A stretch of 64,000 nucleotides of DNA from Acidobacteriota bacterium (GTDB lineage Bacteria; Acidobacteriota; Blastocatellia; UBA7656): positions 1 to 64,000 of the forward strand of contig JBBPIG010000019.1 of the NCBI GenBank assembly GCA_038040445.1, written 5' to 3'. This document shows positions 34,790 to 44,422 of this stretch, piece after piece. The position numbers and the translations under genes are program-made. Numbering within the stretch: position 1 is the stretch's first letter; the number at the start of each line of letters is the position of its first letter. A model generated the notes under the pieces. It made no database searches, was not told the origin of the DNA, and saw only the letters and a program-made list of their open reading frames with translations.

Positions 34790-35022
34790 TGGCGTACCTA
34801 CAGCGATGTGAGTTTTTCGTTTTAGTTGGGGAGATTTCCTTGCCGATTGAGCAAGGGACTAAACTCATCCAGTGGATGATTGAGGTCCAGCTCTTTGTGT
34901 AGGCCTGACCTTGCCGTCGCCGGACCATCAAACCTGGTTGGGCGGCGGCAAGGGGGATCATGCGTAAGAGCCCAGAGCAATCCCAGGAATATGGTTACAA
35001 ATGACCTGCACAAATATTCGGT

Positions 35023-35036
35023 CGTCCGTACGGACG
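35023..35036. promoter_or_regulatory. Perfect 14-base palindrome
   Basis: CGTCCGTACGGACG lies about 30 bases past the stop of the minus-strand secreted protein gene and some 420 bases upstream of the oxidase start. It could be a protein-binding site. No terminator signature is attached. Confidence 0.3.
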
Positions 35037-35068
35037 CCACTGGCAAGGTACTTATTTCCCGTCGTCGA

Positions 35069-35578
35069 TTAGGGGGTGCTCTTAAGACAATCCTTCGTCG
35101 GAGGATTGGTCAGCGACCTTGCAAGCTCACTGCGAAACTGACCGAAGTGACTGCGTACTTCACCCATATTCACATCAGCCTCTTTCGTGATTTGACCGAT
35201 CGACATCCCGGCGACTAGTTTCGCAATGATGCCGTCGAGCGGCAGATCGATTCTGTCCGCCAGAAGCACCGCCGCAACGAATTGACCAAACGGAAAGTCG
35301 GTAAGCGCATCGAACTTGTCTTTTAGTTCCTTCGCGGTACCAACATCGGTCGTGTGCGCGGCTAGGATGCAAAACACCACCTTGCGGCCTAGCTGGTCTG
35401 CCGCTTCCTCGGCCTTTGCGCCGGTCTTGTTGGCTTCTTTGTTGAGCTGTTTCATCTCCTGCTTGCTGGCTTTTTTGTCCCCGCTCTGCCCTTGAGCAGA
35501 TGCGTAGCTCGCGGTCAGCGACAGAAGCAACGTAGCGATCATCAGTGTCAATGCTCGTCTCAAATCAAAACCTTTCAT
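35069..35578 (-). CDS. Exported hypothetical protein
   Basis: A 169-residue protein with a signal peptide (about 1-29, TLMIATLLLSLTASYASA). The mature part opens with a lysine/glutamate-rich helix (SGDKKASKQEMKQLNKEANK) and then DFPFGQFVAAVLLADRIDLPLDGIIAKLVAGMSIGQITKEA, a helical segment that resembles a short DNA- or protein-binding repeat rather than an enzyme. AGGAGG precedes ATG 35578. A terminator-like hairpin with seven T residues lies just before the ribosome site, so expression may be controlled by attenuation. No family was recognised. Confidence 0.7.
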   Translation of the reverse strand: MKGFDLRRALTLMIATLLLSLTASYASAQGQSGDKKASKQEMKQLNKEANKTGAKAEEAADQLGRKVVFCILAAHTTDVGTAKELKDKFDALTDFPFGQFVAAVLLADRIDLPLDGIIAKLVAGMSIGQITKEADVNMGEVRSHFGQFRSELARSLTNPPTKDCLKSTP

Positions 35579-35594
35579 GTCATCCTCCTAAAAT

Positions 35595-35654
35595 AAAAAA
35601 ACTCGCAATGCCGAAGCACGCGAGCATAAGCGTCACGTCTCACTTCGGCGTTGC
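35595..35654 (-). terminator. Intrinsic terminator directly before the ribosome site of the secreted gene
   Basis: On the minus strand GCAACGCCGAAG (35654-35643) pairs with CTTCGGCATTGC (35616-35605), 12 bp with one wobble, followed by GAG and seven T residues (35601-35595). The gene's AGGAGG and ATG 35578 follow within about 20 bases. It could be an attenuator, or the terminator of an unseen upstream RNA. Confidence 0.65.
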
Positions 35655-36008
35655 CTCGACCCTATCCTCTAGAGGAATTTAGGCCGACACTTTGCGCGCC
35701 TCTCTTTCGATGGGTTGCCATTTTTGGTGAGGATAAAATCTTGGAGGCATCAGAAGTCTAAGGGGGCGCGTTGGCCACGTCAAGAATAATCACGCGGGAC
35801 AGAATAATCACGAGGGCAAAGAGCGAAGGCCACCGACGCGCAAGAGTTGCAGCAGAGGAGATATCGAGTCATTGCGCTTAAACCCATTATCTCTTGCTCG
35901 ACTCAGACCTGCGCTCAGCTTGTCGACCGTGCTCCTAGAGTGCCGGTTTACCATCGAGTATCCGAACACTGCTGCGCCTATCGTCGTTCTTGCACTTGGC
36001 CTTAAACG
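35655..36008. other. Gap between the ferritin-like gene and the leader hairpin
   Basis: About 350 bases on the 3' side of the minus-strand ferritin-like gene. I see no coding region. It may contain the promoter and leader that feed the terminator at 35595-35654. Confidence 0.35.
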
Positions 36009-36473
36009 CTAGGGTGCTGAAAAGGTCCCAACATCGCCGGGCCTGCGAAGCATTTTGTTGACTTCCCCGCAGTGCAGCTCTTCCTCCGCGATCATCCTGC
36101 GCGCATACTCTTCAAGGAGCACCGAGCGATCACGCACCAGCTCCAAAAGCTCTCTGTACAACTCGGTCGCTGCCTTCTCAACCTCGAGCGACTCGCGCAG
36201 GATGTCGTTAATCTCGTGCTTGTGCGTTTCCAGCAGCGGCCCGATGTTGAGCGAAGGATGCTCGCCGAAGTGAGTCACCAGTTCACCGGCGGCATGCGCG
36301 TGCGCGAGTCCGGTAGTCGCTTGCTCTCGCAGCCATGAGATGATCGGAATCCTGCTGTAGCCGAAAACCATAAGCGAATAGTGCGTGTACCGAACGACGC
36401 CTGCCAACTCATCTTCTAGAATCCTGTTCAGCAATCCGATCACTGCCGTCTTGTCTAACTCTTGCTGTGCCAT
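36009..36473 (-). CDS. Ferritin-like/bacterioferritin-type diiron protein
   Basis: A 154-residue four-helix bundle. Diiron ligands are visible in NRILEDELAGVVRYTHYS (Glu in helix 1), HAHAAGELVTHFGE (helix 2) and AEEELHCGEVNKML (ExxH, helix 4). The Met that binds heme in true bacterioferritin is not evident, so iron storage or Dps-like protection without heme is likely. It stores or detoxifies iron in the cytoplasm. Its start overlaps the region before recQ, which runs the other way; a divergent promoter between 36474 and 36646 is probable. Confidence 0.82.
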   Translation of the reverse strand: MAQQELDKTAVIGLLNRILEDELAGVVRYTHYSLMVFGYSRIPIISWLREQATTGLAHAHAAGELVTHFGEHPSLNIGPLLETHKHEINDILRESLEVEKAATELYRELLELVRDRSVLLEEYARRMIAEEELHCGEVNKMLRRPGDVGTFSAP

Positions 36474-36646
36474 GCTTCCTCCTCCGCGAGTCCAGTTTTT
36501 CGCGCGTCAACCTGGGAATTATACTGGAGCGACTCAACGATGCAACGCCGGGTTACTCGTTTGAGGCGGTCGCTCGCGACGTGTTATCGTTAGCATTCGC
36601 CACCCAGATCGCCGCGCGCTGGTCTATTGCCGAGGGACTCCAAAAA

Positions 36647-38905
36647 GTGAGCAGCAACACCCGAGCCCACGAGGCTCTTCAAAAACATTTCGGCTTCACT
36701 GACTTCCTCGAAGGCCAGGCCGAAGTCATCGAGTCGGTGCTCGCCGCTCAGAACGCCGTAGTCGTCATGCCAACAGGCGGCGGCAAGTCGCTCTGCTATC
36801 AGTTGCCGGCGTTAATGCTCGACGGAGTCACGCTTGTCGTTTCGCCGCTCATCGCGCTGATGAAAGACCAGGTGGATGCGCTCGCCGCCCGCGACATCCC
36901 CACTACTTTTATCAACAGTTCACTCGGTTACGCCGAGACCAACAAACGGCTGAGCGAGATCCGGCGAGGCATTTACAAACTTGTTTACGTGGCGCCCGAG
37001 CGATTTCGAAGCCAGGCTTTCATGGACACAATCGCGACCGTCAAAGTGAGGTTGTTCGCAGTTGATGAAGCGCACTGCATATCGCACTGGGGACATGACT
37101 TCAGACCCGATTATCTGAGGCTCAAAGACGCGGTGGAACGCCTCGGGCATCCGCAGATAATCGCGCTCACTGCGACCGCGACGCAGAAGGTCAGAGCGGA
37201 CATCAGCGAACAGCTAGGCTTAACCGATCCCCGCTATCTCGTAGCCGGCTTCGATCGCCCGAACCTTGCTCTTCGAGTCGTTCACGTCTCAGCCGAGAAA
37301 GAAAAACTGGATACGCTCAAGCGAATAATCAAGACATCGGGCGGCTCGGGAATCATCTACGCCGCGACTCGCAAGAGCGTCGAGCAGATCGCCGGCAAGC
37401 TCAAGATGGCCGGCCTAAGCGTCGAACCTTATCACGGCGGGATGGGTGAGATTGAGCGAACTCGCGCGCAAGACAGCTTCATGGGCGGCCACGTGCAAGC
37501 CATCATCGCCACCAACGCTTTCGGCATGGGAATAGACAAACGTGACATTCGATTCGTCGTTCACTATCACCTGCCCGGCTCGATCGAAGCCTACTATCAA
37601 GAGGTCGGACGCGCCGGGCGAGACGGTCTTCCCGCCGACTGCCTGCTGCTGTTCAACTACGCCGACACCCGCACGCAACAGTTCTTCATCGAAGGCAATC
37701 ATCCGCCGCCGGAATTGATCCGCCGCGTCTATCACGAGATCGCATCATTCGGACTCGAGAAGATCGAGATGTCCGCGCGCGAGCTGGCCCAGCGGCTCGG
37801 TGAGAAGAACGATATGTCGATCTACTCCGCGTTGGTCGTGCTTGAAAAAGCCGGCCACATCGAGCGCGGCCGTTCGACCGACAAGAACATCATCGTGCGG
37901 CTGACCTCTCGCGTGGACACGGCGCTCGATCAGGTCGACGGCGACTCAGCCGAAGCCTCCGTGTTGCGCGAGCTGATCTTCAATCGAGACATCAATGATC
38001 GTGAGCAAACTGAGATCGATCTGAACGCAATGGGGCGGGCGCTCGATCTTGACGATGGCCAGATTCGACGCGCGCTTCGGGGGCTTTCAGCACGCGGCGT
38101 CATATCGTACCGCAACGCATACCAGGGTCGCGGAATAAAGTTGCTGGATAGTCCGCCGGCCCGCGCGCTGCGCATCGACACCAAAGAACTGGCTGCGCGA
38201 GCGGCCGCCGAACAGTCGAAGCTGCGCAAGATGATCGACTACTGCTATAGCAAAGCCTGTCTGAGGCGATTCATCTTGAGTTACTTCGGCGATCGCAAAA
38301 AGGTCGAGCGTTGTCAGACTTGCTCGGTATGCGCGCCACACCCGGCGAGCTACGTTGACGACTCGCGCTCCGAGAAGGCTCGTGCCGGCGCCGGCACGTT
38401 GAGAGTCGGCTCGGCGTCACGCTCGGCCAAACTTCCCGCGGCTACTGGAATCGACGAGATGATCATCGATAACGCGCCAACGGGCAGTGAGCTTCGCGCT
38501 GAGTTGAGAAAACGCGCAGAGCTTGACCGGTCAATGAGCGAACCGGCAAGCTTTACCGAGCCCGAAGCACCTCACGGTCGCAGCCTCAATCCATCCGAAA
38601 CGATCGTCGTCAGGAAGATATTGAGCTGCGTAGCAAGGCTGAATGGCAGATTCGGCAAGGGCACGGTCGCCGCGGTGCTCCGCGGCTCGAGCGCGAAGCA
38701 GGTGACCGAGCATCATCTGGACCGTCTATCAACATACGGTTTGCTTCGCGAGATGACACAGGACGACATAACTGCGTACGTCAAAGCGCTCGTTCAAGCA
38801 GGCTGCATCGCGGTGGGCCGCAGTCAGTATCCAACAGTGAGTCTCACCGATTTCGGCCGAGAGGTGATGATGGCTCGCGCCGAGGTCACCCTCGAGTTGT
38901 CTTGA
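36647..38905 (+). CDS. recQ: ATP-dependent DNA helicase RecQ
   Basis: About 752 residues from GTG 36647, chosen for the upstream GAGGGA and because the family begins near HEALQKHFGFTDFLEGQ; the frame opens earlier (36467) but that part overlaps the ferritin-like gene. Motifs: Walker A MPTGGGKSLCYQLPA, DEAH in AVDEAHCISHWGHDFRPDY, ALTATAT, GMGIDKRDIR, and EVGRAGRDG. The RQC zinc site follows (C in KACLRRFILSYFGD, then CQTCSVC), then a winged helix. The last 150 or so residues replace the usual compact HRDC domain with a longer acidic linker and a small winged-helix-like end. It unwinds branched DNA in recombination and repair. Confidence 0.93.
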   Translation: MSSNTRAHEALQKHFGFTDFLEGQAEVIESVLAAQNAVVVMPTGGGKSLCYQLPALMLDGVTLVVSPLIALMKDQVDALAARDIPTTFINSSLGYAETNKRLSEIRRGIYKLVYVAPERFRSQAFMDTIATVKVRLFAVDEAHCISHWGHDFRPDYLRLKDAVERLGHPQIIALTATATQKVRADISEQLGLTDPRYLVAGFDRPNLALRVVHVSAEKEKLDTLKRIIKTSGGSGIIYAATRKSVEQIAGKLKMAGLSVEPYHGGMGEIERTRAQDSFMGGHVQAIIATNAFGMGIDKRDIRFVVHYHLPGSIEAYYQEVGRAGRDGLPADCLLLFNYADTRTQQFFIEGNHPPPELIRRVYHEIASFGLEKIEMSARELAQRLGEKNDMSIYSALVVLEKAGHIERGRSTDKNIIVRLTSRVDTALDQVDGDSAEASVLRELIFNRDINDREQTEIDLNAMGRALDLDDGQIRRALRGLSARGVISYRNAYQGRGIKLLDSPPARALRIDTKELAARAAAEQSKLRKMIDYCYSKACLRRFILSYFGDRKKVERCQTCSVCAPHPASYVDDSRSEKARAGAGTLRVGSASRSAKLPAATGIDEMIIDNAPTGSELRAELRKRAELDRSMSEPASFTEPEAPHGRSLNPSETIVVRKILSCVARLNGRFGKGTVAAVLRGSSAKQVTEHHLDRLSTYGLLREMTQDDITAYVKALVQAGCIAVGRSQYPTVSLTDFGREVMMARAEVTLELS

Positions 38906-38940
38906 GGCCTTTTTGTGATAAATTCTAGGCGGAGTCATTA

Positions 38941-40089
38941 ATGCAAACCGAACAGCCGGCTTCCGGCGTTCTTCAAGTAAACGAAAAGGGCTTCGGCTTC
39001 CTTCGTCATGCGGAGAGCAACTATCTGCCGTCGCCTAAAGATGTCTTTGTCCCTCGAACCTTGATTCAGCACTTCAGGCTAAGAGAAGGCGTTCAACTGT
39101 CGGGAACGGCAAGCCCGTCGGATGAGACGCGCGGCGGGCGCGGAGGCCGTGGCCGCGTTCAATCCGATCAACTCACGAGCATCGAACTCATCAACGGAAC
39201 AGATCCCGATCAGTACTCTAAGATGCCCGAGTTCACTAAGCTGACCAGCGTCGATCCCACGGAATGTCTCGAATTGTCGAAGGGCAATCCCAACATGTCA
39301 ATGCGAGTGCTCGACCTGATAGCACCGATCGGCAAAGGCCAGCGCGGCTTGATCGTCGCGCCGCCCAAGACCGGCAAGACCACGCTCATCGAAGAAATCG
39401 CCGAAGCCGTTGCCGACAACCATCCTGAGACGTACCTGGTCGTTCTGCTGGTCGATGAACGTCCCGAAGAAGTCACGCACCTGAAACGCCGCGTGCGTGG
39501 CGAGGTGATCGCTTCATCAGCCGATCAGAACGCCGACTATCATCTGATGATCACTCACCTTGTACACGAACGCGTGAAGCGGATGGTCGAATGCGGGCAA
39601 GACGTCGTGATGTTGCTCGATTCAATCACGCGATTGGCTCGCGCTTCGAACCGCGAGACCAGCCGCCGAGGCCGAACCATGAGCGGCGGCGTCGACTCAC
39701 GCGCTCTGGAATTCCCGCGCAAGTTTTTCGGTGCGGCCCGCAAAGCCGAAGAAGGCGGCTCGCTGACGATCATCGGCACGGCGCTGATCGACACCGGCAG
39801 CCAGATGGACGAAGTGATCTTTCAAGAGTTCAAAGGAACCGGCAATCTGGAAATCCAATTGGATCGCAGGCTGGCCGAAAGAAGAATTTGGCCGGCGATA
39901 GACATCTCGAAGTCAGGCACTCGCAAAGAGGAGAAGCTGTTCGACGCGGACACGATGCCGCAGATCAACCTTCTCCGACGCGCGCTGGCCAACAAGAAGC
40001 CGATCGAAGCGATGGAAATGTTGCTGAAAGGCTTGAGCGAGACGCGCGACAATCGAGAGTTCCTGGATAAGTTGAAGCAGAATGCCTGA
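38941..40089 (+). CDS. rho: Transcription termination factor Rho
   Basis: A 382-residue Rho without the extended N-terminal insertion seen in some phyla: a cold-shock-like RNA-binding domain (GVLQVNEKGFGFLRHAESNY, DVFVPRTLIQHFRLREG), then the RecA-like motor with Walker A PPKTGKTTLIEEIA, the Q-loop region ARASNRETSRRGRTMSGGVD and Walker B VVMLLDSITRLAR. It forms the hexamer that terminates untranslated transcripts. It begins 36 bp after recQ, so the pair may share a promoter. The start is ATG 38941; a clear Shine-Dalgarno (GGCGGAG) precedes it. Confidence 0.96.
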   Translation: MQTEQPASGVLQVNEKGFGFLRHAESNYLPSPKDVFVPRTLIQHFRLREGVQLSGTASPSDETRGGRGGRGRVQSDQLTSIELINGTDPDQYSKMPEFTKLTSVDPTECLELSKGNPNMSMRVLDLIAPIGKGQRGLIVAPPKTGKTTLIEEIAEAVADNHPETYLVVLLVDERPEEVTHLKRRVRGEVIASSADQNADYHLMITHLVHERVKRMVECGQDVVMLLDSITRLARASNRETSRRGRTMSGGVDSRALEFPRKFFGAARKAEEGGSLTIIGTALIDTGSQMDEVIFQEFKGTGNLEIQLDRRLAERRIWPAIDISKSGTRKEEKLFDADTMPQINLLRRALANKKPIEAMEMLLKGLSETRDNREFLDKLKQNA

Positions 40090-40198
40090 TAGACGACTTC
40101 AGCACTAACCTGACTTGGGCCTGTCTCATTTGAGATCGCTAGTCGGCCAAGCTTGAACCAGCTATCCGAAAAAACCTGGGAATGGTATACAGAGCCCT

Positions 40199-40603
40199 AT
40201 GAGCGAAGAGCGATTCAAAGAGCGGCAAACGGACGTGCGCAAGGCGACGCAGCGGTTGAGCGAAGCGGTTCAGCAACCCGAAAGCGACATCCTCCGCGAC
40301 GCAGTCATTCAGCGCTTCGAGTTCTCCTTCGAATTGGTTTGGAAAACGTTGAAGCTCTATCTCGAGCGACAGGGGCACGAATGTGGCGGCCCTCGTCCGA
40401 CGCTCAAGAAAGCCTTCACCGAAGGTCTTATCAGCACGCCCGAGGAGGGGGATGTTTGGCTGCAGATGCTCGAGGACCGCAATCTCACTAGCCATACCTA
40501 TGACGAAGAATTGGCTATTCGCATCTATCAGCACATTGCCGGTAGTTACGCCGAGCTACTGGGAAAGATGGCCGACAAGATTCAAGGGCTCACGTGGGAT
40601 TGA
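40199..40603 (+). CDS. HI0074-family nucleotidyltransferase substrate-binding protein (HepT-like)
   Basis: A 134-residue helical protein: RFEFSFELVWKTLKLYLE and LEDRNLTSHTYDEELA are the conserved elements, with RNxxSH resembling the RX4-6H motif of HEPN toxins. In HEPN/MNT modules this protein is the RNase-like toxin, and the following nucleotidyltransferase AMPylates and neutralises it. ATG 40199 precedes it, and its stop lies 4 bp from the start of the partner. The motif here is RNLTSH, which fits the family. Confidence 0.85.
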   Translation: MSEERFKERQTDVRKATQRLSEAVQQPESDILRDAVIQRFEFSFELVWKTLKLYLERQGHECGGPRPTLKKAFTEGLISTPEEGDVWLQMLEDRNLTSHTYDEELAIRIYQHIAGSYAELLGKMADKIQGLTWD

Positions 40604-40607
40604 AATC

Positions 40608-40955
40608 ATGAAATCCATTGCTCTTCGAGACAAAGACCTCCTGGCATTGCGTGGCGCGCTCGCGCGATTTCCATCCGTCCGGGAAGTGAGAGTGTTCGGC
40701 TCCCGCGCGACTGGGAGCGCCCGCCGAGCTTCCGATCTCGACCTGGCGATCTCCGCTCCAAACGCCACCGCGCAGGAATGGGCCGACCTCTTTGAGGCGC
40801 TTGAGGAAGCGCCGATCATCTATGAACTGGATCTCGTTCGCCTGGATGAGACCTTCAACGCCCGGTTGCGAGAAAGGATCGAGCGCGAAGGCATAACTGT
40901 TTATCCGGAAGAGGCGACAGTACAGGATCGCTTCGTTCAAGAGACGAAGGAATGA
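40608..40955 (+). CDS. MNT-type minimal nucleotidyltransferase (antitoxin of the HEPN/MNT pair)
   Basis: A 115-residue nucleotidyltransferase from ATG 40608. The motif GSRATGSARRASDLDL carries GSx10DxD, and IIYELDLVRLDE supplies the third acidic residue. It transfers AMP to its partner in known systems. The preceding HI0074-type gene ends 4 bp before it. The C-terminus EEATVQDRFVQETKE is an acidic tail. Together they form a compact toxin-antitoxin module between rho and asnS. Confidence 0.87.
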   Translation: MKSIALRDKDLLALRGALARFPSVREVRVFGSRATGSARRASDLDLAISAPNATAQEWADLFEALEEAPIIYELDLVRLDETFNARLRERIEREGITVYPEEATVQDRFVQETKE

Positions 40956-41126
40956 GGGCTAGCACAGAAGGCCTCTTTTGTGATGGCGCGGAACAACAAG
41001 TAGTGCAATAATGACTCCAATTTCAATGGAGACGTGCTGTGGCCTCCCTTTCACAGTGCTGCCAGGATCCTGAAATTATTTAAGTGAAGGTTTCATCTTA
41101 GACGCTTCTCCAAAAGGGAGGTTCCA

Positions 41127-41417
41127 ATGTATTACCGAGATGGCGTGCTGGTTCCAACAGAACCAGCGGTGGATCTAGTTCGGTTGCTTAGCGAGGGTAC
41201 ATACACAAGCTTCCCACAGGCGCTCAAGGAATTCATAAGCAATGCTTTCGACTCTGATGCGACAAGGCTGGACATCAGGATCGATGACGACGCCAATGCG
41301 ATCACAATCCGGGACAACGGCGATGGATCAGCAAGAAGCTTTCTTCTATCGACCGCCGCATCGTTCGTCAATCTGATCGCGGTAGGCTCGTCCTTTTTCA
41401 GCAGCCTGCTAGACTAG
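41127..41417 (+). pseudogene. N-terminal fragment of a GHKL ATPase
   Basis: About 96 residues. ALKEFISNAFDSDATRLDI (the ATP-lid N-box) and ITIRDNGDG are the first motifs of GHKL ATPases (HSP90/MutL/histidine-kinase type), but the frame ends before the G-boxes and the remaining residues (SARSFLLSTAASFVNLI) are not related. It is probably the remnant of a larger HSP90-like or MORC-like gene. It has an ATG start and AGGGAGG upstream (41116-41122), so it might still be translated. The segment 40956-41126 has no gene. Confidence 0.65.
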
Positions 41418-41508
41418 CCAAGGTCAAAGCCAACTTCAATCGCTGAATCCGCTGTAGTAGGATTGTCCTTTCAACTCGAGTCTCCAATCTTAACCGGCAA
41501 GGTGAACG

Positions 41509-42822
41509 ATGAATCAAACCTACATCCGCGATGTATCGAAGCACGTCGGAGAAGAAATCACCCTCAAGGGTTGGCTTTATAACATGCGGTCCAGCGGCAA
41601 GCTGATGTTCCCGCAAGTCCGCGACGGGTCAGGCATCATTCAAGGAGTTGTCTTCAAGAAGAACGTCCCCGAACAGGTGTGGAACGATTTCGAGAAGCTC
41701 ACGCAGGAATCCTCGATCATCGTGACCGGCAAGGTCCGAGCCGACGAGCGCGCGCCGGGCGGGTACGAGCTTGATCTGACCGGCGTAGAAGTCCTGCAGA
41801 TCGCTCACGATTATCCGATCACGCCCAAAGAACACGGCGTTGAGTTCCTGATGGACAATCGGCATCTGTGGCTGCGCTCGAAACGGCAGCACGCGATACT
41901 CTCGATCAGAGCAGAGGTGATTCGAGCCGTTCGCGACTTCTTTGACTCGAACGGATTCCTGCTGATGGACACGCCGATCTTCACACCCGCCGCGTGCGAA
42001 GGCACGACGACTCTGTTCGAAGTGGACTACTTCGACGACAACAAGGCGTACCTCACGCAATCGGGTCAACTCTACAACGAAGCGACCGCCGCCGCGTTCG
42101 GCAAGGTCTACTGCTTCGGCCCGACCTTCCGCGCCGAGAAGTCGAAGACGCGCCGCCACCTGACCGAGTTTTGGATGGTCGAGCCCGAAGTGGCCTACGC
42201 TGAGCTTGACGACATCATGAATCTCGCCGAAGAGTTCATCACGTTCATCGTTCACCGAGTGCTCGAGAATCGGCGCAAGGAACTGGCGGAGCTTGAACGC
42301 GATATTTCAAAGCTTGAGAAGGTCGCGCCGCCATTCCCGAGGCTTCAATACGACGACGCAGTAAAGATGCTTCAAGAAGCGCACGCTAAGGGCGAGCTTC
42401 AAGAGCGGTTCGAATGGGGCGGGGACTTCGGCGCACCCGATGAGACTTACCTATCGAGCCAGTTTGATCGCCCTGTGCTGGTGCATCGCTACCCGGCGGC
42501 GGTGAAGGCTTTTTACATGAAGCCGGACGCAGAGCGGCCCGAGCTTGCGCTGTGCGTGGACGTGCTGGCGTCTGAGGGCTACGGCGAAGTGATCGGGGGC
42601 GGCCAGCGCGCGGATGACCTGGAGTACTTGCTGAAACAGATTAAGGCTCACGGTCTGCCGGAAGAAGCATTTGATTGGTACCTGGATCTTCGCAAGTACG
42701 GGACTTTTCCGCATGGCGGATTTGGGATGGGCATCGAGCGCTGCACGGGGTGGCTGTGTGGGATTGAACATATTCGCGAGACGATTCCCTTCCCGAGGAT
42801 GTTGTACCGGTTGAAACCCTAG
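41509..42822 (+). CDS. asnS: Asparaginyl-tRNA synthetase
   Basis: A 437-residue class IIb synthetase. The N-terminal OB-fold anticodon domain begins [21 protein letters not shown]; the catalytic domain has motif 2 [21 protein letters not shown] and motif 3 [14 protein letters not shown]. It charges tRNA-Asn. The family also has AspRS-like members, but the motif FRAEKSxTxRHLxEF and the overall length fit AsnRS. ATG 41509 follows AAGGTG. It is the first of a plus-strand housekeeping group; a repeat lies after it. Confidence 0.95.
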   Translation: MNQTYIRDVSKHVGEEITLKGWLYNMRSSGKLMFPQVRDGSGIIQGVVFKKNVPEQVWNDFEKLTQESSIIVTGKVRADERAPGGYELDLTGVEVLQIAHDYPITPKEHGVEFLMDNRHLWLRSKRQHAILSIRAEVIRAVRDFFDSNGFLLMDTPIFTPAACEGTTTLFEVDYFDDNKAYLTQSGQLYNEATAAAFGKVYCFGPTFRAEKSKTRRHLTEFWMVEPEVAYAELDDIMNLAEEFITFIVHRVLENRRKELAELERDISKLEKVAPPFPRLQYDDAVKMLQEAHAKGELQERFEWGGDFGAPDETYLSSQFDRPVLVHRYPAAVKAFYMKPDAERPELALCVDVLASEGYGEVIGGGQRADDLEYLLKQIKAHGLPEEAFDWYLDLRKYGTFPHGGFGMGIERCTGWLCGIEHIRETIPFPRMLYRLKP

Positions 42823-42855
42823 CTGGATTAAGGAAGCTTTCCGCGATGCCGCTTT

Positions 42856-42917
42856 ACCGCAGAGAGCGCAGAGAGCCCTTCTCTGCGGCACCTCGGCGTT
42901 CTCTGCGGCTCTGCGGT
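42856..42917. repeat. Palindromic GCAGAGA-rich repeat after asnS
   Basis: ACCGCAGAG (42856-42864) and CTCTGCGGT (42909-42917) pair perfectly, with further CTCTGCGG and GCAGAGA units between them. It resembles the CTCTGCGG extragenic repeats common in related genomes. It has no T-run. Confidence 0.6.
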
Positions 42918-42956
42918 GAAATTGCTCTCAATTACTCAAGGGGAGCGAGGTGAGGT

Positions 42957-43499
42957 TTGAACGAAGGCGACAAGCGAAAGCGCATAACAGTATTCGGCGG
43001 CTCGCGGTGCGGGCCGGACGCGGCCGAGTATCAAGAGGCCCTCAGGCTCGGCCGCTTGTTAGTCGACGCAGGCTTCGATGTTTGCTCGGGCGGCTACGCC
43101 GGTGTCATGGAAGCCATCAGCCGCGGCGCCCACGAAGCGGGCGGTCACGTCATCGGCGTGACGATGGAACAGTTCAAGTCCGCGCCTAACCCTTATCTCA
43201 AAAAGATCGAACCGAGCGCTGATTTCTACACGCGGCTTCAAATACTGATCCGCGACTCGGCTGGCTACATCGCGCTGCGCGGAGGAATGGGAACCGTCAC
43301 CGAGATATCGCTCGTTTGGAACAAGCTGGTGATGAACGTGCTTCCGCAGCGGCCCTTGATCCTGCTCGGCGAGTGCTGGCCCGGCGCCATCGAATGCCTG
43401 AGCCAGCACCTCGTGATTTCTGAGAGCGACCTCGAGCATCTTTCCTTCGCCGAAACCGCCGAGCAAGCTGTCGCGATTCTGAAGGAACGGATATATTGA
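42957..43499 (+). CDS. LOG-family protein (TIGR00725-like, Rossmann fold)
   Basis: A 180-residue protein of the LOG/lysine decarboxylase-like family: [39 protein letters not shown] and [19 protein letters not shown]. In cytokinin-activating LOG the active motif is PGGxGTxxE; here it is RGGMGTVTE, which keeps the Glu and the glycines. Many bacterial members act on nucleotide 5'-monophosphates (phosphoribohydrolase). The start is TTG 42957; no ATG fits. Its stop overlaps the arginase frame. The substrate is not known. Confidence 0.87.
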   Translation: MNEGDKRKRITVFGGSRCGPDAAEYQEALRLGRLLVDAGFDVCSGGYAGVMEAISRGAHEAGGHVIGVTMEQFKSAPNPYLKKIEPSADFYTRLQILIRDSAGYIALRGGMGTVTEISLVWNKLVMNVLPQRPLILLGECWPGAIECLSQHLVISESDLEHLSFAETAEQAVAILKERIY

Positions 43500-43510
43500 A
43501 ACAAGGCGTG

Positions 43511-44422
43511 ATGAACAAGAAGGCTAAGATTATCGGAGTGCCGATGGACCTGGGCGCGGGTCGTCGAGGCGTTGACATGGGGCCTTCGGCAATTCGCATA
43601 GCCGGTCTCAATCAAGCGATAGCGCTACTGGGCTACGAAGTTCTGGACGCGGGAAACGTTCACGTTCGCCCGGCCGAATCCATCGAGCGCACCAGTCCGC
43701 GCGCGCACTTCCTGCCGCAAATCGCCGAGGCAGCCGAAGAACTCGCGGCGATGGTGGAAGCGGCCCTGGACGACGGCGCGCTTCCGGTCATCCTCGGCGG
43801 GGATCATTCGATCGCCATCGGCAGCGTCGCAGGCGTCGCCAGCTTCTACCGCAAGCACAACAAGCGAGTAGGCATCGTCTGGCTGGACGCGCACACCGAT
43901 GTCAACACCCCCGAGACTTCGCCATCCGGCAACATTCACGGGATGCCGCTAGCGGCGCTGCTCGGCCGTGGAGCGCGCGAGCTGACTCACGTCGCGGGAT
44001 TCGCGCCGAAGGTCCTGCCCGAGAACGTCGCCGTGATCGGCGCCCGCAGCATCGATCCCGGCGAGCGCGACTTCATCAGGAGCACCGGCATCCGCGTCTT
44101 CTCGATGAGCGAACTGGATGAACGCGGACTTCCAGACGTCGTAGCCGAAGCGGTCGAGATCGCTTCGCTGAACACGGCCGGGTTTCACGTTACCATGGAC
44201 ATGGATTTCATCGATCCGTTCTACGCACCAGGCGTGGGGACCCCCGAACGTGGGGGCGCGACTTACCGCGAGAGCCATCTGGCGATGGAGAAGATCGCGG
44301 ACTCCGGCCGAGTGCTTTCTGTTGAGCTGACCGAGGTGAATCCGGTGTTCGACACGGCAAACCAGACCGCACTGCTCGCTGTCGAACTAATACTGTCCGC
44401 GCTTGGAAAGAAGATCCTGTGA
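43511..44422 (+). CDS. rocF: Arginase
   Basis: A 303-residue ureohydrolase from ATG 43511, with [18 protein letters not shown] near the start. Mn ligands are clear: [17 protein letters not shown] and MDMDFIDP, plus [12 protein letters not shown] (substrate loop, typical of arginase). It hydrolyses arginine to ornithine and urea. Agmatinase relatives differ in the loop, so arginase is preferred. The frame begins at TTG 43496 overlapping the LOG stop; ATG 43511 is the likely start. Its stop overlaps the next gene (GTGA). Confidence 0.93.
   Translation: MNKKAKIIGVPMDLGAGRRGVDMGPSAIRIAGLNQAIALLGYEVLDAGNVHVRPAESIERTSPRAHFLPQIAEAAEELAAMVEAALDDGALPVILGGDHSIAIGSVAGVASFYRKHNKRVGIVWLDAHTDVNTPETSPSGNIHGMPLAALLGRGARELTHVAGFAPKVLPENVAVIGARSIDPGERDFIRSTGIRVFSMSELDERGLPDVVAEAVEIASLNTAGFHVTMDMDFIDPFYAPGVGTPERGGATYRESHLAMEKIADSGRVLSVELTEVNPVFDTANQTALLAVELILSALGKKIL

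Larger units (their letters stand above)
34603..35068. other. Upstream region of the multicopper oxidase gene
   Basis: About 465 bases without a gene I can support. It contains the 7-bp inverted repeat CAGGAGC (34628-34634)/GCTCCTG (34661-34667) in the leader, the palindrome GGGTCA-AA-TGACCC at 34776-34789, and a perfect 14-base palindrome CGTCCGTACGGACG at 35023-35036. A promoter is expected here. Confidence 0.45.

Noticed and set aside
36467-36646. Longer RecQ start at 36467
   Set aside because: The added 60 residues do not match RecQ and overlap the ferritin-like gene; GTG 36647 has a ribosome site.
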